In this document: piece after piece, positions 20,560-29,862 of the stretch
Layout of the letters: every line of letters begins with the position of its first letter
Numbering within the stretch: the first letter of the stretch is position 1
Assembly: GCF_000227115.2 (NCBI RefSeq)
Contig: NC_016481.1
Location: forward strand, 248,001-312,000
DNA from: Naumovozyma dairenensis CBS 421
Taxonomy: Eukaryota; Ascomycota; Saccharomycetes; Saccharomycetales; Saccharomycetaceae
DNA length: 64,000 bases
Reading direction: 5' to 3'
Notes under the pieces: model-generated
Databases searched by the model: none
Seen by the model: the letters and a program-made list of their open reading frames with translations, nothing else
What the model was told of the DNA's origin: nothing
Position numbers and translations under genes: made by a program

Positions 20560-21912
20560 TGGAAGAGGGAAGTAAGGCAAATTGTAGACACAGGAAGAAC
20601 GACAGGACTCTGTGTAACTGAATTGATATATGTAGAAGTGCTGCAGTATAGATCATTTACCAATTTTTATCATATAGAGAGGTATCAGAACTTTATAACC
20701 CAAGAATACACAAAGTAATATATATATATATATATATATACAGCAACGTATAAGAAGCACCGTGAACGACAGTTTGAAAAAAATATTTACTCCATAAAAT
20801 TCTATAAAAACTCCTATAGATAATACTGCACTGGTTGAGTCTATCCAATCATTAAAGAAGCCATGTAGTTCCTAGGAACTATATTAAAAAAAGAAAGATT
20901 AAATTAATGAAACCCTTTAACAGTTACAATGAGGATTTGGATGAAAGACATGAAACATTGATATGAAGAGATACCTAAGTTTATGACGAAGGTTAGAAGG
21001 ATGTTAACAATATTATATAATCGTTCTCGCTGTTGTGAGATAATGTAGAAAATATATTCCACCAAGGGCAATAGAAAAAATGAAAGGAAAACTTTCATGG
21101 AGCATACTATCCAAGACATAAGTGAAAGCAACTTATTCTCCGATATTACCTGGTTTTTGATGGCTGTCTTGTAATCAGGAAATATTATCATATTAACAAA
21201 TATGAATGAAAAGTATGAAGGATAGATCAATGCAGCTTCTTCTTCTTCTTCTTCTCGTGAGTTCAATAGCGTTAAAAACCCAAGTTGACAACCAAAAAAG
21301 AAACCCATGAATACAATAATGAATACGTAGTCCGTCCACAAATTTGGTTCTTTGTGTTCTCCTTCATAGAAACGTCTTAAAGAATTTATCGCAGTCTCTC
21401 TATCTGTAAGATCAGCATACATATATACTAATCTTTCCAGGTAATCTTTAATATATGAATAGTGGTTATTCAAAGTAGCAAATTTCTGGTTTATTATGCC
21501 ACTTATAGCCGACAAATTCTCCTTTTTTAGGCATTCAACGATAGCATCCTCGTACTGTTGTTCGTATCTTTTTCTATAGCTACTTTTCCCCAGCCCTTCA
21601 ACCATACGTTTGATCTCTTCATCTTCTTGCATTGTTTGGTCATCGCGATTCAAGTTTCTGTCCTCGTTTGTGTTATGGAAGTTGCGAGAATTACTACTCA
21701 TCGGTGAAGCTGTTTACAAGTTACGCAAAAAATAGTATTAGACTATTTGTGTGTTTCGAATTAATTAGAAGGAAGATTTTGAAAACGTCCTTTAAATAGT
21801 TGGAAGTTAAATGCCAGGTCCCCTTCCTTTGGAACAGGCATAATGATATACTTGCGAATACCTATATCAAATGTCAAAAATTGCGTTATTTACTAGCCAT
21901 TATACTTGTGAG
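20560..21912. repeat. Tandem duplication, unit A
   Basis: Direct repeat partner of the segment about 21990-23548. Similarity covers the coding region, the 3' flank (including an AT-dinucleotide tract) and about 200 bp of 5' flank, ending near the shared text CCATTATACTTGTGA. Boundaries were set by eye. Confidence 0.8.
20904..21701 (-). CDS. Unknown multi-pass membrane protein, tandem copy A
   Basis: I do not recognise this 265-residue protein. Residues 1-35 are polar and charged. Residues 38-122 are a helical, charged cytosolic-type domain (YEQQYEDAIVECLKK, then KDYLERLVYMYADL). Hydrophobic segments follow at about 124-146, 158-174, 190-221 and 227-262, so four or so membrane helices and a short basic tail, KGFH. 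A glutamate run (149-155) is encoded by a GAA-type repeat and sits in the first loop. No signal peptide. The neighbour at 22535-23320 is its close tandem copy. Both are inserted between NCB2 and UTP5, which are adjacent in S. cerevisiae. The intact frame, ATG start and conserved second copy argue that it is a real gene. Confidence 0.75.
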   Translation of the reverse strand: MSSNSRNFHNTNEDRNLNRDDQTMQEDEEIKRMVEGLGKSSYRKRYEQQYEDAIVECLKKENLSAISGIINQKFATLNNHYSYIKDYLERLVYMYADLTDRETAINSLRRFYEGEHKEPNLWTDYVFIIVFMGFFFGCQLGFLTLLNSREEEEEEAALIYPSYFSFIFVNMIIFPDYKTAIKNQVISENKLLSLMSWIVCSMKVFLSFFLLPLVEYIFYIISQQRERLYNIVNILLTFVINLGISSYQCFMSFIQILIVTVKGFH

Positions 21913-22534
21913 GCGGACTGTCACGGTGACAGAGTCACCTACACGGAGGAGGAATAAAAACATTCGGCCTTGACACACGGTACAATGAATGGAAGTGGGA
22001 ACAGGAAAAGTCAATTGTGACACAGCAGTAAGGGAAGTTGTAGTGATGCAGTGTAAATCTTTTTACCGGTTTTATTATATATAGAGGGATTAGAAGCTTC
22101 ATAACCTGAAGAAGGACATATATATATATATATATATAGGCGTTAACAACTAACGATGAGAATCGCTAAAAATTCAGAACTTAAGGCATCCCTCACTTGA
22201 AAAAATACAATCTTTGACCTGCGGTTTTTTTCACTACTCGCATTAATGTTAGGAGTTTATATACAATTTTGAGTACAATGTCCGAATATACTGGATATAG
22301 TAAGATACAGTTACCTATACGTGGTTTTCTTACTCTATCTTCTGACACAAATATATATAAATAGTTACGTATAAGAAGCACCGTGAGCGACGGATTCAAG
22401 AATATAGTATTTTATAGAGAATTCTAAAATTCTATAAAGAACTCATATAAATAATAACACAGTGGTTGAGTCTATCAAATCATTAAAGAAGCCGTGTAGT
22501 TCCAAGGAGCCATATTAAAAAAAGAAACGTTAAA
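21702..22534. other. Spacer between the two tandem membrane-protein genes
   Basis: Holds the promoter region of copy A (to about 21912), a non-duplicated joint, and the 3' flank of copy B with an (AT)n tract near 22118-22138. Copy B's flank carries about 220 bp (22140-22360) that has no match in copy A. The 68-codon open frame here is not convincing. Confidence 0.6.
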
Positions 22535-23548
22535 TTAATGAAATCCCTTAATACCAACAATGAAAATTTTGATGAATGACATAAAACATTGATATGAAGA
22601 GATACCAAAGTCTATGACGAATGTTAGGAGGAAGCTAACAATATTGTAGAATCGATCTCGCTGTGCCAAGATAATGTAGAAAATATATTTTATCCATGGC
22701 AAAAGTAGTAATGAAAAGAGAACTTTTATGGAGCATACTATCCAAGACATAAGTGAAAGCAACTTATTCTCCGATATTACCTGGTTTTTGATGGCTGTCT
22801 TGTAATCAGGAAATATCATCATAGTAGCAAATATGAATGTAAAGACTGAAGGAAAGTTTAACGGAACTTCTTCATCATCTAACTTCAATATCATAAGAAG
22901 CCCAAATTGACAACCAAAAAAGAAACCCATGACTACAATAATGATTACGTAGTCCGTCCACAAATTTGGTTCTTTATGTTCTGTTTCATAAAATCCTCTC
23001 AAAGAATCTATCGAAGTTTCCCTATTTGTAAGATCAGCATACATATATACTAATCTTTCCAGATAATCTTTAATATATGAATAGTGGTTATTCAAAGTAG
23101 CAAATTTCTGGTTTATTATGCCACTTATAGCCGACAAATTCTCCTTTTTTAGGCATTCAACGATAGCATCCTCGTACTGTTGTTCGTATCTTCTTCTATA
23201 GCTACTTTTCCCCAGCCCTTCAACCATACGTTTGACCTGTTCATCTTCTTGCATTGTTTGGTCATCGCGATTAGAGTTTTTTTCATCATTTGCGTTATGG
23301 AAGTTGCGAGAGTTATTCATTGTGGGGTATTAATGGTGGTGGTGACGCTGTTATTGTTCATATTTGGCCGGTTTTTCACACAAGTTACGCAGAAAATAGT
23401 ATTAGACTATTTGTGTGTTTCGAATTAATTAGAAGGATGACTTTGAAAAAGTTAAAGCCAGGGACCGTTTGTTCGGAGTTAAAGATATACTGGCGAATCC
23501 CAACATCAAGTGCCGGATTGTGTTATTTGTTAGCCATTATACTTGTGA
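21990..23548. repeat. Tandem duplication, unit B
   Basis: Second unit of the direct duplication. It is longer than unit A because of an extra segment at about 22140-22360. The 5' flank shares a stretch with unit A around TAGTATTAGACTATTTGTGT. Confidence 0.8.
22535..23320 (-). CDS. Unknown multi-pass membrane protein, tandem copy B
   Basis: A 261-residue paralogue of the gene at 20904-21701, same strand. The domain plan is the same: polar N-terminus, charged helical domain, then about four hydrophobic segments and a KGFH end. The helical domain (about residues 38-98) is nearly identical to copy A, while the membrane segments and first loop differ clearly; the loop acidic run is shorter here (LDDEE). 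The DNA shows identical stretches of 129 and 89 bp set among diverged stretches, which looks like gene conversion. It is divergent from the small membrane protein gene that starts at 23827, with about 500 bp between them. Function unknown. Confidence 0.75.
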   Translation of the reverse strand: MNNSRNFHNANDEKNSNRDDQTMQEDEQVKRMVEGLGKSSYRRRYEQQYEDAIVECLKKENLSAISGIINQKFATLNNHYSYIKDYLERLVYMYADLTNRETSIDSLRGFYETEHKEPNLWTDYVIIIVVMGFFFGCQFGLLMILKLDDEEVPLNFPSVFTFIFATMMIFPDYKTAIKNQVISENKLLSLMSWIVCSIKVLFSLLLLPWIKYIFYIILAQRDRFYNIVSFLLTFVIDFGISSYQCFMSFIKIFIVGIKGFH

Positions 23549-23826
23549 CCTCATCGCTACGTAGAGGAGGAATAAAAAAAATCGGCTTTTCTCCGAATCG
23601 GGGAACGTTAGTTGGAGAGTATTAGGGTTTTTTTTGCTCGGTTTACGGTTGTGCCACAAAGACTTTGGACGTAATGACGCAATAATAATATCCATATATA
23701 ATATATATATGGACATGTTTCATAAGTTATATACTTTGTCAGATTGACTACAATTTTTTATTATCATTGAATTGTATCTAGTCTTTGACGTACACTGTGT
23801 GCTCAACCGTGATATCAATATTAATA
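23321..23826. other. Divergent intergenic region between the unknown membrane-protein genes
   Basis: About 500 bp shared by copy B (minus strand) and the small membrane protein gene (plus strand). The first 230 bp belong to duplication unit B. An AT palindrome-like tract lies near 23690-23712. Short ORFs here overlap the duplicated 5' flank and are not convincing. Confidence 0.55.
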
Positions 23827-24273
23827 ATGTCAGAAAGCGGATCGAACATGGACAAAAGTACACATAATCATCAGGAAAAAGACACACCACCTCCTGTTTT
23901 TAGATATCGAAAACTCGAAGATGCATTTTCTTTTGAAGATGAATATGCCGCAAACTTGACCTATTTACTTTTTACATTTATCCATGTTTTGTTTTGGAGC
24001 TTTTGGTTTGGATTTTTTGGGTTCACAAGAATATTTAATCGGGATCGTCTCTTCGTTGAAATAAGAGTCTTTATTCCATTGTTTTACATCGGAGGGTGGT
24101 TAGTTCTTTTAATATTGTCCCTAACATCGATGTATACCACTGAATGCAAGATAGATCGTCCTACGGAAGCCGCCCAAGCAAGAAAGCAAAAGGCGGCCAT
24201 TTTTTTTATAGCTTCCACTCTAGTTGGTTTCTGGATAATGGCTAGAATACTAGCAATTCCTTCTGATTACTAA
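23827..24273 (+). CDS. Unknown small three-helix membrane protein
   Basis: A 148-residue protein I do not recognise. The frame is open 14 codons further upstream, but only from a TTG; the first ATG, at 23827, begins MSESGSNMDK. Residues 1-42 are polar and contain the block FRYRKLEDAFSFEDEYAANL; hydrophobic helices lie at about 43-67, 79-102 and 122-143. A degraded relative lies at 31512-31810, which keeps the SFEDE..ANLT block, showing that this is a family. It is divergent from the tandem membrane genes and lies in the same insertion between NCB2 and UTP5. Function unknown. Confidence 0.7.
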   Translation: MSESGSNMDKSTHNHQEKDTPPPVFRYRKLEDAFSFEDEYAANLTYLLFTFIHVLFWSFWFGFFGFTRIFNRDRLFVEIRVFIPLFYIGGWLVLLILSLTSMYTTECKIDRPTEAAQARKQKAAIFFIASTLVGFWIMARILAIPSDY

Positions 24274-24772
24274 TATTCTGACCTGGTCATCCTTTATATT
24301 TTTACACTGCATCTGTATTTATTTTATATCTTCTTAATATACTTCACGAAATATACGTCTTTGATAATGTATTTATAGATAGCATAGTCACTAGTCTATA
24401 AGATAGTACGTGCAGTACAGTACAGTACTGTTAGTACATCGGACTTTCAAGAGATAGTAATAGTACAACTTCTATCCATCCCAGTTTTTTCTAGTCACGT
24501 GAATTATTTTATTTATTGAACTGGTGAAAAAAATTTTGAAATTTTGAAATTTTATGAAAAATTTAAAAGAATTTAGCGATGAGTACGCACGTACATAGTA
24601 TGGTTTAGGATACTTTTTGCGTATATCCAATAGTAATCAGAAGCAGAAAGAAGCAGAAGCGAAAGCAAAAGAACTGTTTTTCTGAGAGTAGCATACTATT
24701 ATATCTATTATCTCCCCTGCGAAATCTGTACTAACAGAAAAATAAAAGGAAACAAAAAAACAGTACTCAAAC
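24274..24772. other. UTP5 upstream region
   Basis: Holds the UTP5 promoter: TCACGTG at 24495-24501, an RRPE-like A/T block and a PAC motif near 24576. A short CAGTA repeat lies near 24413-24428. No gene. Confidence 0.6.
24555..24583 (+). promoter_or_regulatory. RRPE and PAC motifs of UTP5
   Basis: TGAAAAATTT (24555-24564, RRPE) and GCGATGAG (24576-24583, PAC) lie about 190-220 bp upstream of the UTP5 ATG. This pair at this distance is the standard promoter signature of yeast ribosome-biogenesis genes, bound by Stb3 and by Dot6/Tod6. Confidence 0.8.
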
Positions 24773-26755
24773 ATGTCGGTTGCTGCTTCATCCACTACCA
24801 TACTATCGGAATATGATCCATCAGGACAATACTTAGCATATGTCACCATTGCATTAGATAAACAACGTCTAACAGTCCAACCAATAGCTACCAACATCAT
24901 CAATGATACATCTTTATTGTTAAATGATTCAAATTTGAAAATTACCTGTATGAAATGGTGGTCCACTTCAACGTCTTCTACAACTGACACTGTCACAGCA
25001 TCTATACTTTTAGGTCTAAATAATGGTGAAATTTGGATCTACTCTCCTGTATCCAATGAAATCATTTATAAGCTATCAACTGATAACAATTTCAACCAAA
25101 TTATGGATATTGATTTACAAGATGATCAACAAACTCTATGGTGTATTGATTCAACTGATACATTTTATAATTTTAATTTGACAGATTTTAAGTTAAAATC
25201 TTCCTTTAAAATTGATAACGCTGTGCAATTGAACAAATTATCAATAATCAATGATTCACAATTATTAGTAGCGTCTCATCAAATTTTCCTTATTGATATA
25301 AACACAAGATCAATAATTTTCAATTCTCCTGGTCATATATCTCCTGTCATAATAATGGAAAAGATACCTTCATCCAATTTCTTCATTACTGGTGCTCAAA
25401 ATGATAGATTTATTAATATTTATGAACTAGATGCCACTACAATAACAACCAAAACTGTCTTGGTTGGTCAATCAAATGTATTGAAATTATCCACTTTCAA
25501 TGAAAGTATCGTAGCAATAAATACAGAAGATGGTAGGATAGAACTGTTCAAAGATCCATTATCCGTCAGTACTACAACCGCATCATTATCTGGAAGCAAA
25601 AAGAGAAGAAATGTAAATAAGAAATCAAAACGTTCAACAACCGTCCTAAATGTTGTCCCTGACTCTCAAATGTCTATACCTTTACAAATACTACCATTCA
25701 ACATTACCATTAATAATACATTATTAAATTTTGTATGGTTTCAAAACGCAATCATCCCGCATTTTAAAACAGTCCAATGGAAAGAATTAATTTCAAATGA
25801 AACTGCATCAATATCAGTTCCAATCACATCTTCACAATCCAATCTTAAAGCAGCTAGTAGTAAATTGCTTCATGGTATAGATAGAGCATCCACAATCACA
25901 TACAAAGAATCAAATGCACATATCTCCTCAGGTGACAACTTCAAAAGAATAACAGATTTAATCAACACTTTAAACGAGCAAGAACAAGAAAATGAAGATG
26001 ATGAAGAACAAGAAACTTTGGCTGATAAAATATTATCCCTCGAATCTAAATCCAAATTGAAATCGATACCTACCGCAGCCACCAACAAGAAATCAACAAC
26101 AACAACAACGACAACAACCGGTACAGTTACCGTAATCTTATCACAAGCATTACAATCCAACGATCATTCATTATTAGAAACTGTATTAAACAATAGGAAC
26201 GAGAAAATCATTAAAGAAACAATAATTAGGTTGAATCCAAAATTAGCGATCATCCTATTGGAGAAATTATCTGAGAAAATCTCAAGAAATTCAAATCGTT
26301 CATTAACTTTGAACCATTGGATTAAATGGTGTATCATCATCCATGGTGCTTATTTCACTAACGTTCCTAATTTAAACCATGTTTTGAACTCTTTATATGT
26401 TGTATTGAAGAGGAAGGCTCAATTGTTACCAAGATTGCTGGCTTTGGAAATTAGATTAGATGCCACTTTGAATAAGTTGAATATTGATAACGGTGATAAC
26501 GATATAACGTTAGATGAACTCGAAGAACAAGACGAAGATGATGTTGATGTTGAATACAATGAAGAACTAGACGATGCTGGTTTAATAGATGATGGTGAAG
26601 AAGATTATTACTCTTCTGATGAAGACGAAGATGAAGATGAAGATGAAGACGAGAATAATGAAGCGGATGCAGTCGGATATGCAAAAATCGGAAAAGAAAA
26701 CCATCAAGATGATGAAGAAGATAATGATGGAAATAGTGACGTTGAAATGGTGTAG
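24773..26755 (+). CDS. UTP5: t-UTP subunit Utp5 of the small-subunit processome
   Basis: Nucleolar protein of the t-UTP subcomplex, which binds early pre-rRNA and supports its transcription and 18S processing. It has 660 residues (about 643 in S. cerevisiae). The N-terminus LSEYDPSGQYLAYVTIALDK matches the family; residues about 10-330 form a WD40-type propeller, about 430-590 the Utp12-type helical domain, and the C-terminus is a long acidic tail of glutamate and aspartate. The promoter has RRPE and PAC motifs. In S. cerevisiae it is next to NCB2; here 4 kb of lineage-specific genes lie between. Confidence 0.95.
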   Translation: MSVAASSTTILSEYDPSGQYLAYVTIALDKQRLTVQPIATNIINDTSLLLNDSNLKITCMKWWSTSTSSTTDTVTASILLGLNNGEIWIYSPVSNEIIYKLSTDNNFNQIMDIDLQDDQQTLWCIDSTDTFYNFNLTDFKLKSSFKIDNAVQLNKLSIINDSQLLVASHQIFLIDINTRSIIFNSPGHISPVIIMEKIPSSNFFITGAQNDRFINIYELDATTITTKTVLVGQSNVLKLSTFNESIVAINTEDGRIELFKDPLSVSTTTASLSGSKKRRNVNKKSKRSTTVLNVVPDSQMSIPLQILPFNITINNTLLNFVWFQNAIIPHFKTVQWKELISNETASISVPITSSQSNLKAASSKLLHGIDRASTITYKESNAHISSGDNFKRITDLINTLNEQEQENEDDEEQETLADKILSLESKSKLKSIPTAATNKKSTTTTTTTTGTVTVILSQALQSNDHSLLETVLNNRNEKIIKETIIRLNPKLAIILLEKLSEKISRNSNRSLTLNHWIKWCIIIHGAYFTNVPNLNHVLNSLYVVLKRKAQLLPRLLALEIRLDATLNKLNIDNGDNDITLDELEEQDEDDVDVEYNEELDDAGLIDDGEEDYYSSDEDEDEDEDEDENNEADAVGYAKIGKENHQDDEEDNDGNSDVEMV

Positions 26756-27441
26756 TGTAGATTATTAGTATACTCTTATATATAGATAAAATAGATAGAT
26801 ACTATACAACTTTAAAAAAGAATAAAAGTACTTGACAATTTATAAGTTCTCCTTCCATTTGTTCTAATTAGGGTTGGTATTCCTCGTTGAAGCACGAAGT
26901 TGAGATAGCTAGATGAAATACAGGGCTACGTTGATGAACTGGAGGTGCGTAACAAATTCAATTTATCCCAATCACGTTGTATTTTCCAGCGCTATCTTAA
27001 ATGTGGATGTAAATAAGAATTTGATAAAACTTACCAACCTGTATTGTAAATGTATGTGACGTTGAATATCAGTTTCAGATAAGTAATCTATAACATCAGA
27101 TGCTAAATATGAAGGAAATTTCAAAGATGACACAATAATTATGCTAGCGCCGCCATTATCTGATGCTGTTTCAAATAATTTTCCGGTCGCGTAAACTTTT
27201 CGTGTTCGTGTTTTTATATATTTTCCAAACTGCAATAACAATGAAACTTTGGTATAAACCTGTAATTAAAACATTAGATATACTAATTATATGGAATCAA
27301 GTATTGCCACTAGCCCGCAAATCGTGCACAAAACTTTTACTAGTATCTTTGTTGCCAAGTACCTTGCTTGGAACTAGTTTGCTAGGCTGTCTAACAAAGA
27401 AAATCTAATTAAACTCTTTCTATCCCTATGGACATGAAATA
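26756..27441. other. Intergenic region UTP5 / ELG1
   Basis: PNO1, expected beside ELG1 in the S. cerevisiae order, is not here. The minus strand between about 27265 and 26880 has open, protein-like stretches with no ATG, described separately under findings. A 55-codon ATG frame exists on the plus strand at 27241-27408 but resembles nothing I know. Confidence 0.45.
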
Positions 27442-29814
27442 ATGATGAAGAGATCAAATCCCTTAACAGCCCTTTTAAATGGGAACAATAGGAAGAAAGT
27501 GAAATTAAATACCTCATCAATTGAAAACAAATCAATGTGCCCGTCAGAAATTGAGAATCCAGTACAAAATATAGACGAACATCCATCCTCTTCAGAACTA
27601 GATATCCCCTTTGAAGATTTATCATCATCTCCACTTAAACTGACAGAACAACAAAATTGCAATTTATTTTCAGTTAGCCATATTTCACCTATAAAAGAAA
27701 AATTGAAGAATCAATCAGTTCAAAACTTTTTAATGAATCGACCAACGGAGAAAAAGGAACCGATAATAATTTCAATAGACGATGGCGATGAAGAAGAAAC
27801 CGCGATCCATCATAATGCGAACGCTTACAAAGATACCTCAGCAACATATGTAGATGATGATATGATAATAACATCCTCAAATACAATATTGAATGATTTA
27901 TCAAAAAACGTGAAGAAAGTGAAATTGAAAGACCTCTTCTCTAATTTCAAGAAAAGCAATAATGATGCTGATGGTGCTGACACAGAAGGCGCATTGAAAA
28001 GGAAAAACCCTATATCAAAATTAAAAGAAATTGATCCACCTATACGATATCGCCAATCAATTGAGCCAGAAGGCACAGATTATATTAACCACGGTGATGT
28101 AACTTTACCACTACACGAGAAGCGATGTACAGTTGACCATAATATTAATATCACACAACAATATACATGGACTGAACAAGATTACAAGACAATACGAGAT
28201 GTAGTTGATGACACACCGACAATTTCGACAACTTATACATTTGAATATAAAAAAAAACTATCAAGCAATTGGCCAGAATTCTTCAAACCTAAATCCGTCA
28301 ACGAAGTAATGTTGGAACCGGCATTAAAGACAGCATTTAAAGAATGGATTGAAAAGTCGTTTGAATTATTGAAGAAAGTCACAAGTAGGAAGAAATTACA
28401 AAATATAATTGAAAAGGATGAAAATTCTGAGTTCGCTAATTTTATCATTCATGATAACGATGAAGACGAAGAAGACATCAATGATTCGAATGTGGTGGAT
28501 TTCGTACCTTTGGCAATTCTACATGGATATGCAGTAGGGAAAAACACATTAGTGGAAGTAATCATGAGAGATTTAGATTGTCAGATATTTGAGGTTAATT
28601 CATCAGAAAACAGAAGTAGGAAAGATATACTTGATAAATTGAGTGAATTTGCAACGACACATTACGTTAAAGGTCACGGTTCTAAAGGGGTTATTTTATT
28701 TGACGACGTTGACGTACTTTTCAAAGAGCATGATAAATTATTTTGGCAAGCTGTTGAAAAAACACTACTGACATCCAGAAGACCCATAGTTTTGATTTGT
28801 AGAGATCTCAACTTTATACCGACAAATCTGATTGAAGTCGCTGAAGAAGAGAATTCATTGTTTGAAGTAAAGAAAATCTCTAATAAAACATGTCTTATGT
28901 TTGTTAAACGTTACTGTCAGACCCTTAAATTAACTTTAGACGAGGATATACTATCGATGACCGTTGAAAGGAATAAGGGTGATATTAGAAAATGCTTAGT
29001 GGACTTACAGTTTAACTTTTCCTCCTCTGGTGAGTTTAATTGCCCAAAAGATAACATGAATTCATTCCACGGATCATTAATTGATTTCTCATTCAATTCC
29101 GAGTTGTCATCCATAAATAATATTCTAGAAGCAAACACTGAATATAAATCCTCCATAAATCAAGGTACCGATAAAACACTATTGACAAAAAACAACGAAG
29201 AGGTTTTCAATTCTAACCCAGATGAAGAATTTCGTAGGAAGCACGATTATATGGTTGATTACAGGTACCATCTTCAAGATTCCATACAAGGTGCATTACT
29301 TCCCTATGAGTTAAGTATTGCTAACTATATGAAAGAAATGTTGGATCGAAGATATGGTGACTTGAAACTTTCGAAGGTATTTGATAATAATGCTTATAAA
29401 TTCCCGAAGATGACTAAGAATTCTTTGGCATTCTTAAGTGGTAGAGTAAATCCAAGGAAAATTCAATTTGAGACAACTTTAAGGAAGACGAGGAATTCAA
29501 GAAGGATACGAGAAATATTAGATCGATTTGATGATAATCATAACGTTGATGAATATGATAATACTGCAGAATTCGATTTTTTCAAGACAAATAAAAGACA
29601 TATCCAAACAGATTTAAATGCATATGTTTTAGAGTTGGCTAAAGGAGAGGCCTATCGTAAAGAGAAGAACCTTGAACTTTTTTCACGAGTTTCAAAAGAA
29701 TATCCTGAAGAATCAGAAGACAATATCGTACGTCAGTTGGGTCAAGACGGGTTGTTAAAACCTGTACGGTTCAAAAGTAATCCTCAAACTGTGATCAAAT
29801 CTTGGAACTTATAA
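27442..29814 (+). CDS. ELG1: Elg1, large subunit of the PCNA-unloading RFC-like complex
   Basis: Replaces Rfc1 in an alternative clamp loader that removes PCNA from DNA after replication and limits genome instability. It has 790 residues, close to the 791 of S. cerevisiae. The N-terminal 270 residues are disordered and polar. The AAA+ core starts at WPEFFKPKSVNEV; the P-loop region reads HGYAVGKNT, a degenerate Walker A; IFEVNSSENRSRKDI follows; Walker B is VILFDDVDVLF; sensor 1 is near ICRDLNFIP. A helical collar follows. An ATG at 27445 is an equally possible start, one codon on. It is in line with THI80, as YOR144C-YOR143C. Confidence 0.93.
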   Translation: MMKRSNPLTALLNGNNRKKVKLNTSSIENKSMCPSEIENPVQNIDEHPSSSELDIPFEDLSSSPLKLTEQQNCNLFSVSHISPIKEKLKNQSVQNFLMNRPTEKKEPIIISIDDGDEEETAIHHNANAYKDTSATYVDDDMIITSSNTILNDLSKNVKKVKLKDLFSNFKKSNNDADGADTEGALKRKNPISKLKEIDPPIRYRQSIEPEGTDYINHGDVTLPLHEKRCTVDHNINITQQYTWTEQDYKTIRDVVDDTPTISTTYTFEYKKKLSSNWPEFFKPKSVNEVMLEPALKTAFKEWIEKSFELLKKVTSRKKLQNIIEKDENSEFANFIIHDNDEDEEDINDSNVVDFVPLAILHGYAVGKNTLVEVIMRDLDCQIFEVNSSENRSRKDILDKLSEFATTHYVKGHGSKGVILFDDVDVLFKEHDKLFWQAVEKTLLTSRRPIVLICRDLNFIPTNLIEVAEEENSLFEVKKISNKTCLMFVKRYCQTLKLTLDEDILSMTVERNKGDIRKCLVDLQFNFSSSGEFNCPKDNMNSFHGSLIDFSFNSELSSINNILEANTEYKSSINQGTDKTLLTKNNEEVFNSNPDEEFRRKHDYMVDYRYHLQDSIQGALLPYELSIANYMKEMLDRRYGDLKLSKVFDNNAYKFPKMTKNSLAFLSGRVNPRKIQFETTLRKTRNSRRIREILDRFDDNHNVDEYDNTAEFDFFKTNKRHIQTDLNAYVLELAKGEAYRKEKNLELFSRVSKEYPEESEDNIVRQLGQDGLLKPVRFKSNPQTVIKSWNL

Positions 29815-29862
29815 AATTATCAAAGGAAACGGAGCCTTTAATTTTTTTATATATATAGCGAA

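Larger units (their letters stand above)
20164..20903. other. Intergenic region upstream of NCB2
   Basis: Holds a (TTC)15 microsatellite, an E-box-like TCACGTG (20491-20497), a PAC-like GCGATGAG (20504-20511) and, from about 20560, the beginning of the tandem duplication unit with an (AT)n tract near 20719-20740. No convincing ORF. Confidence 0.6.

Noticed and set aside
24495..24501. Centromere CDEI (TCACGTG) followed by A/T-rich DNA
   Set aside because: No CDEIII-like element follows, and the A/T stretch is short and contains RRPE and PAC; it is a promoter.
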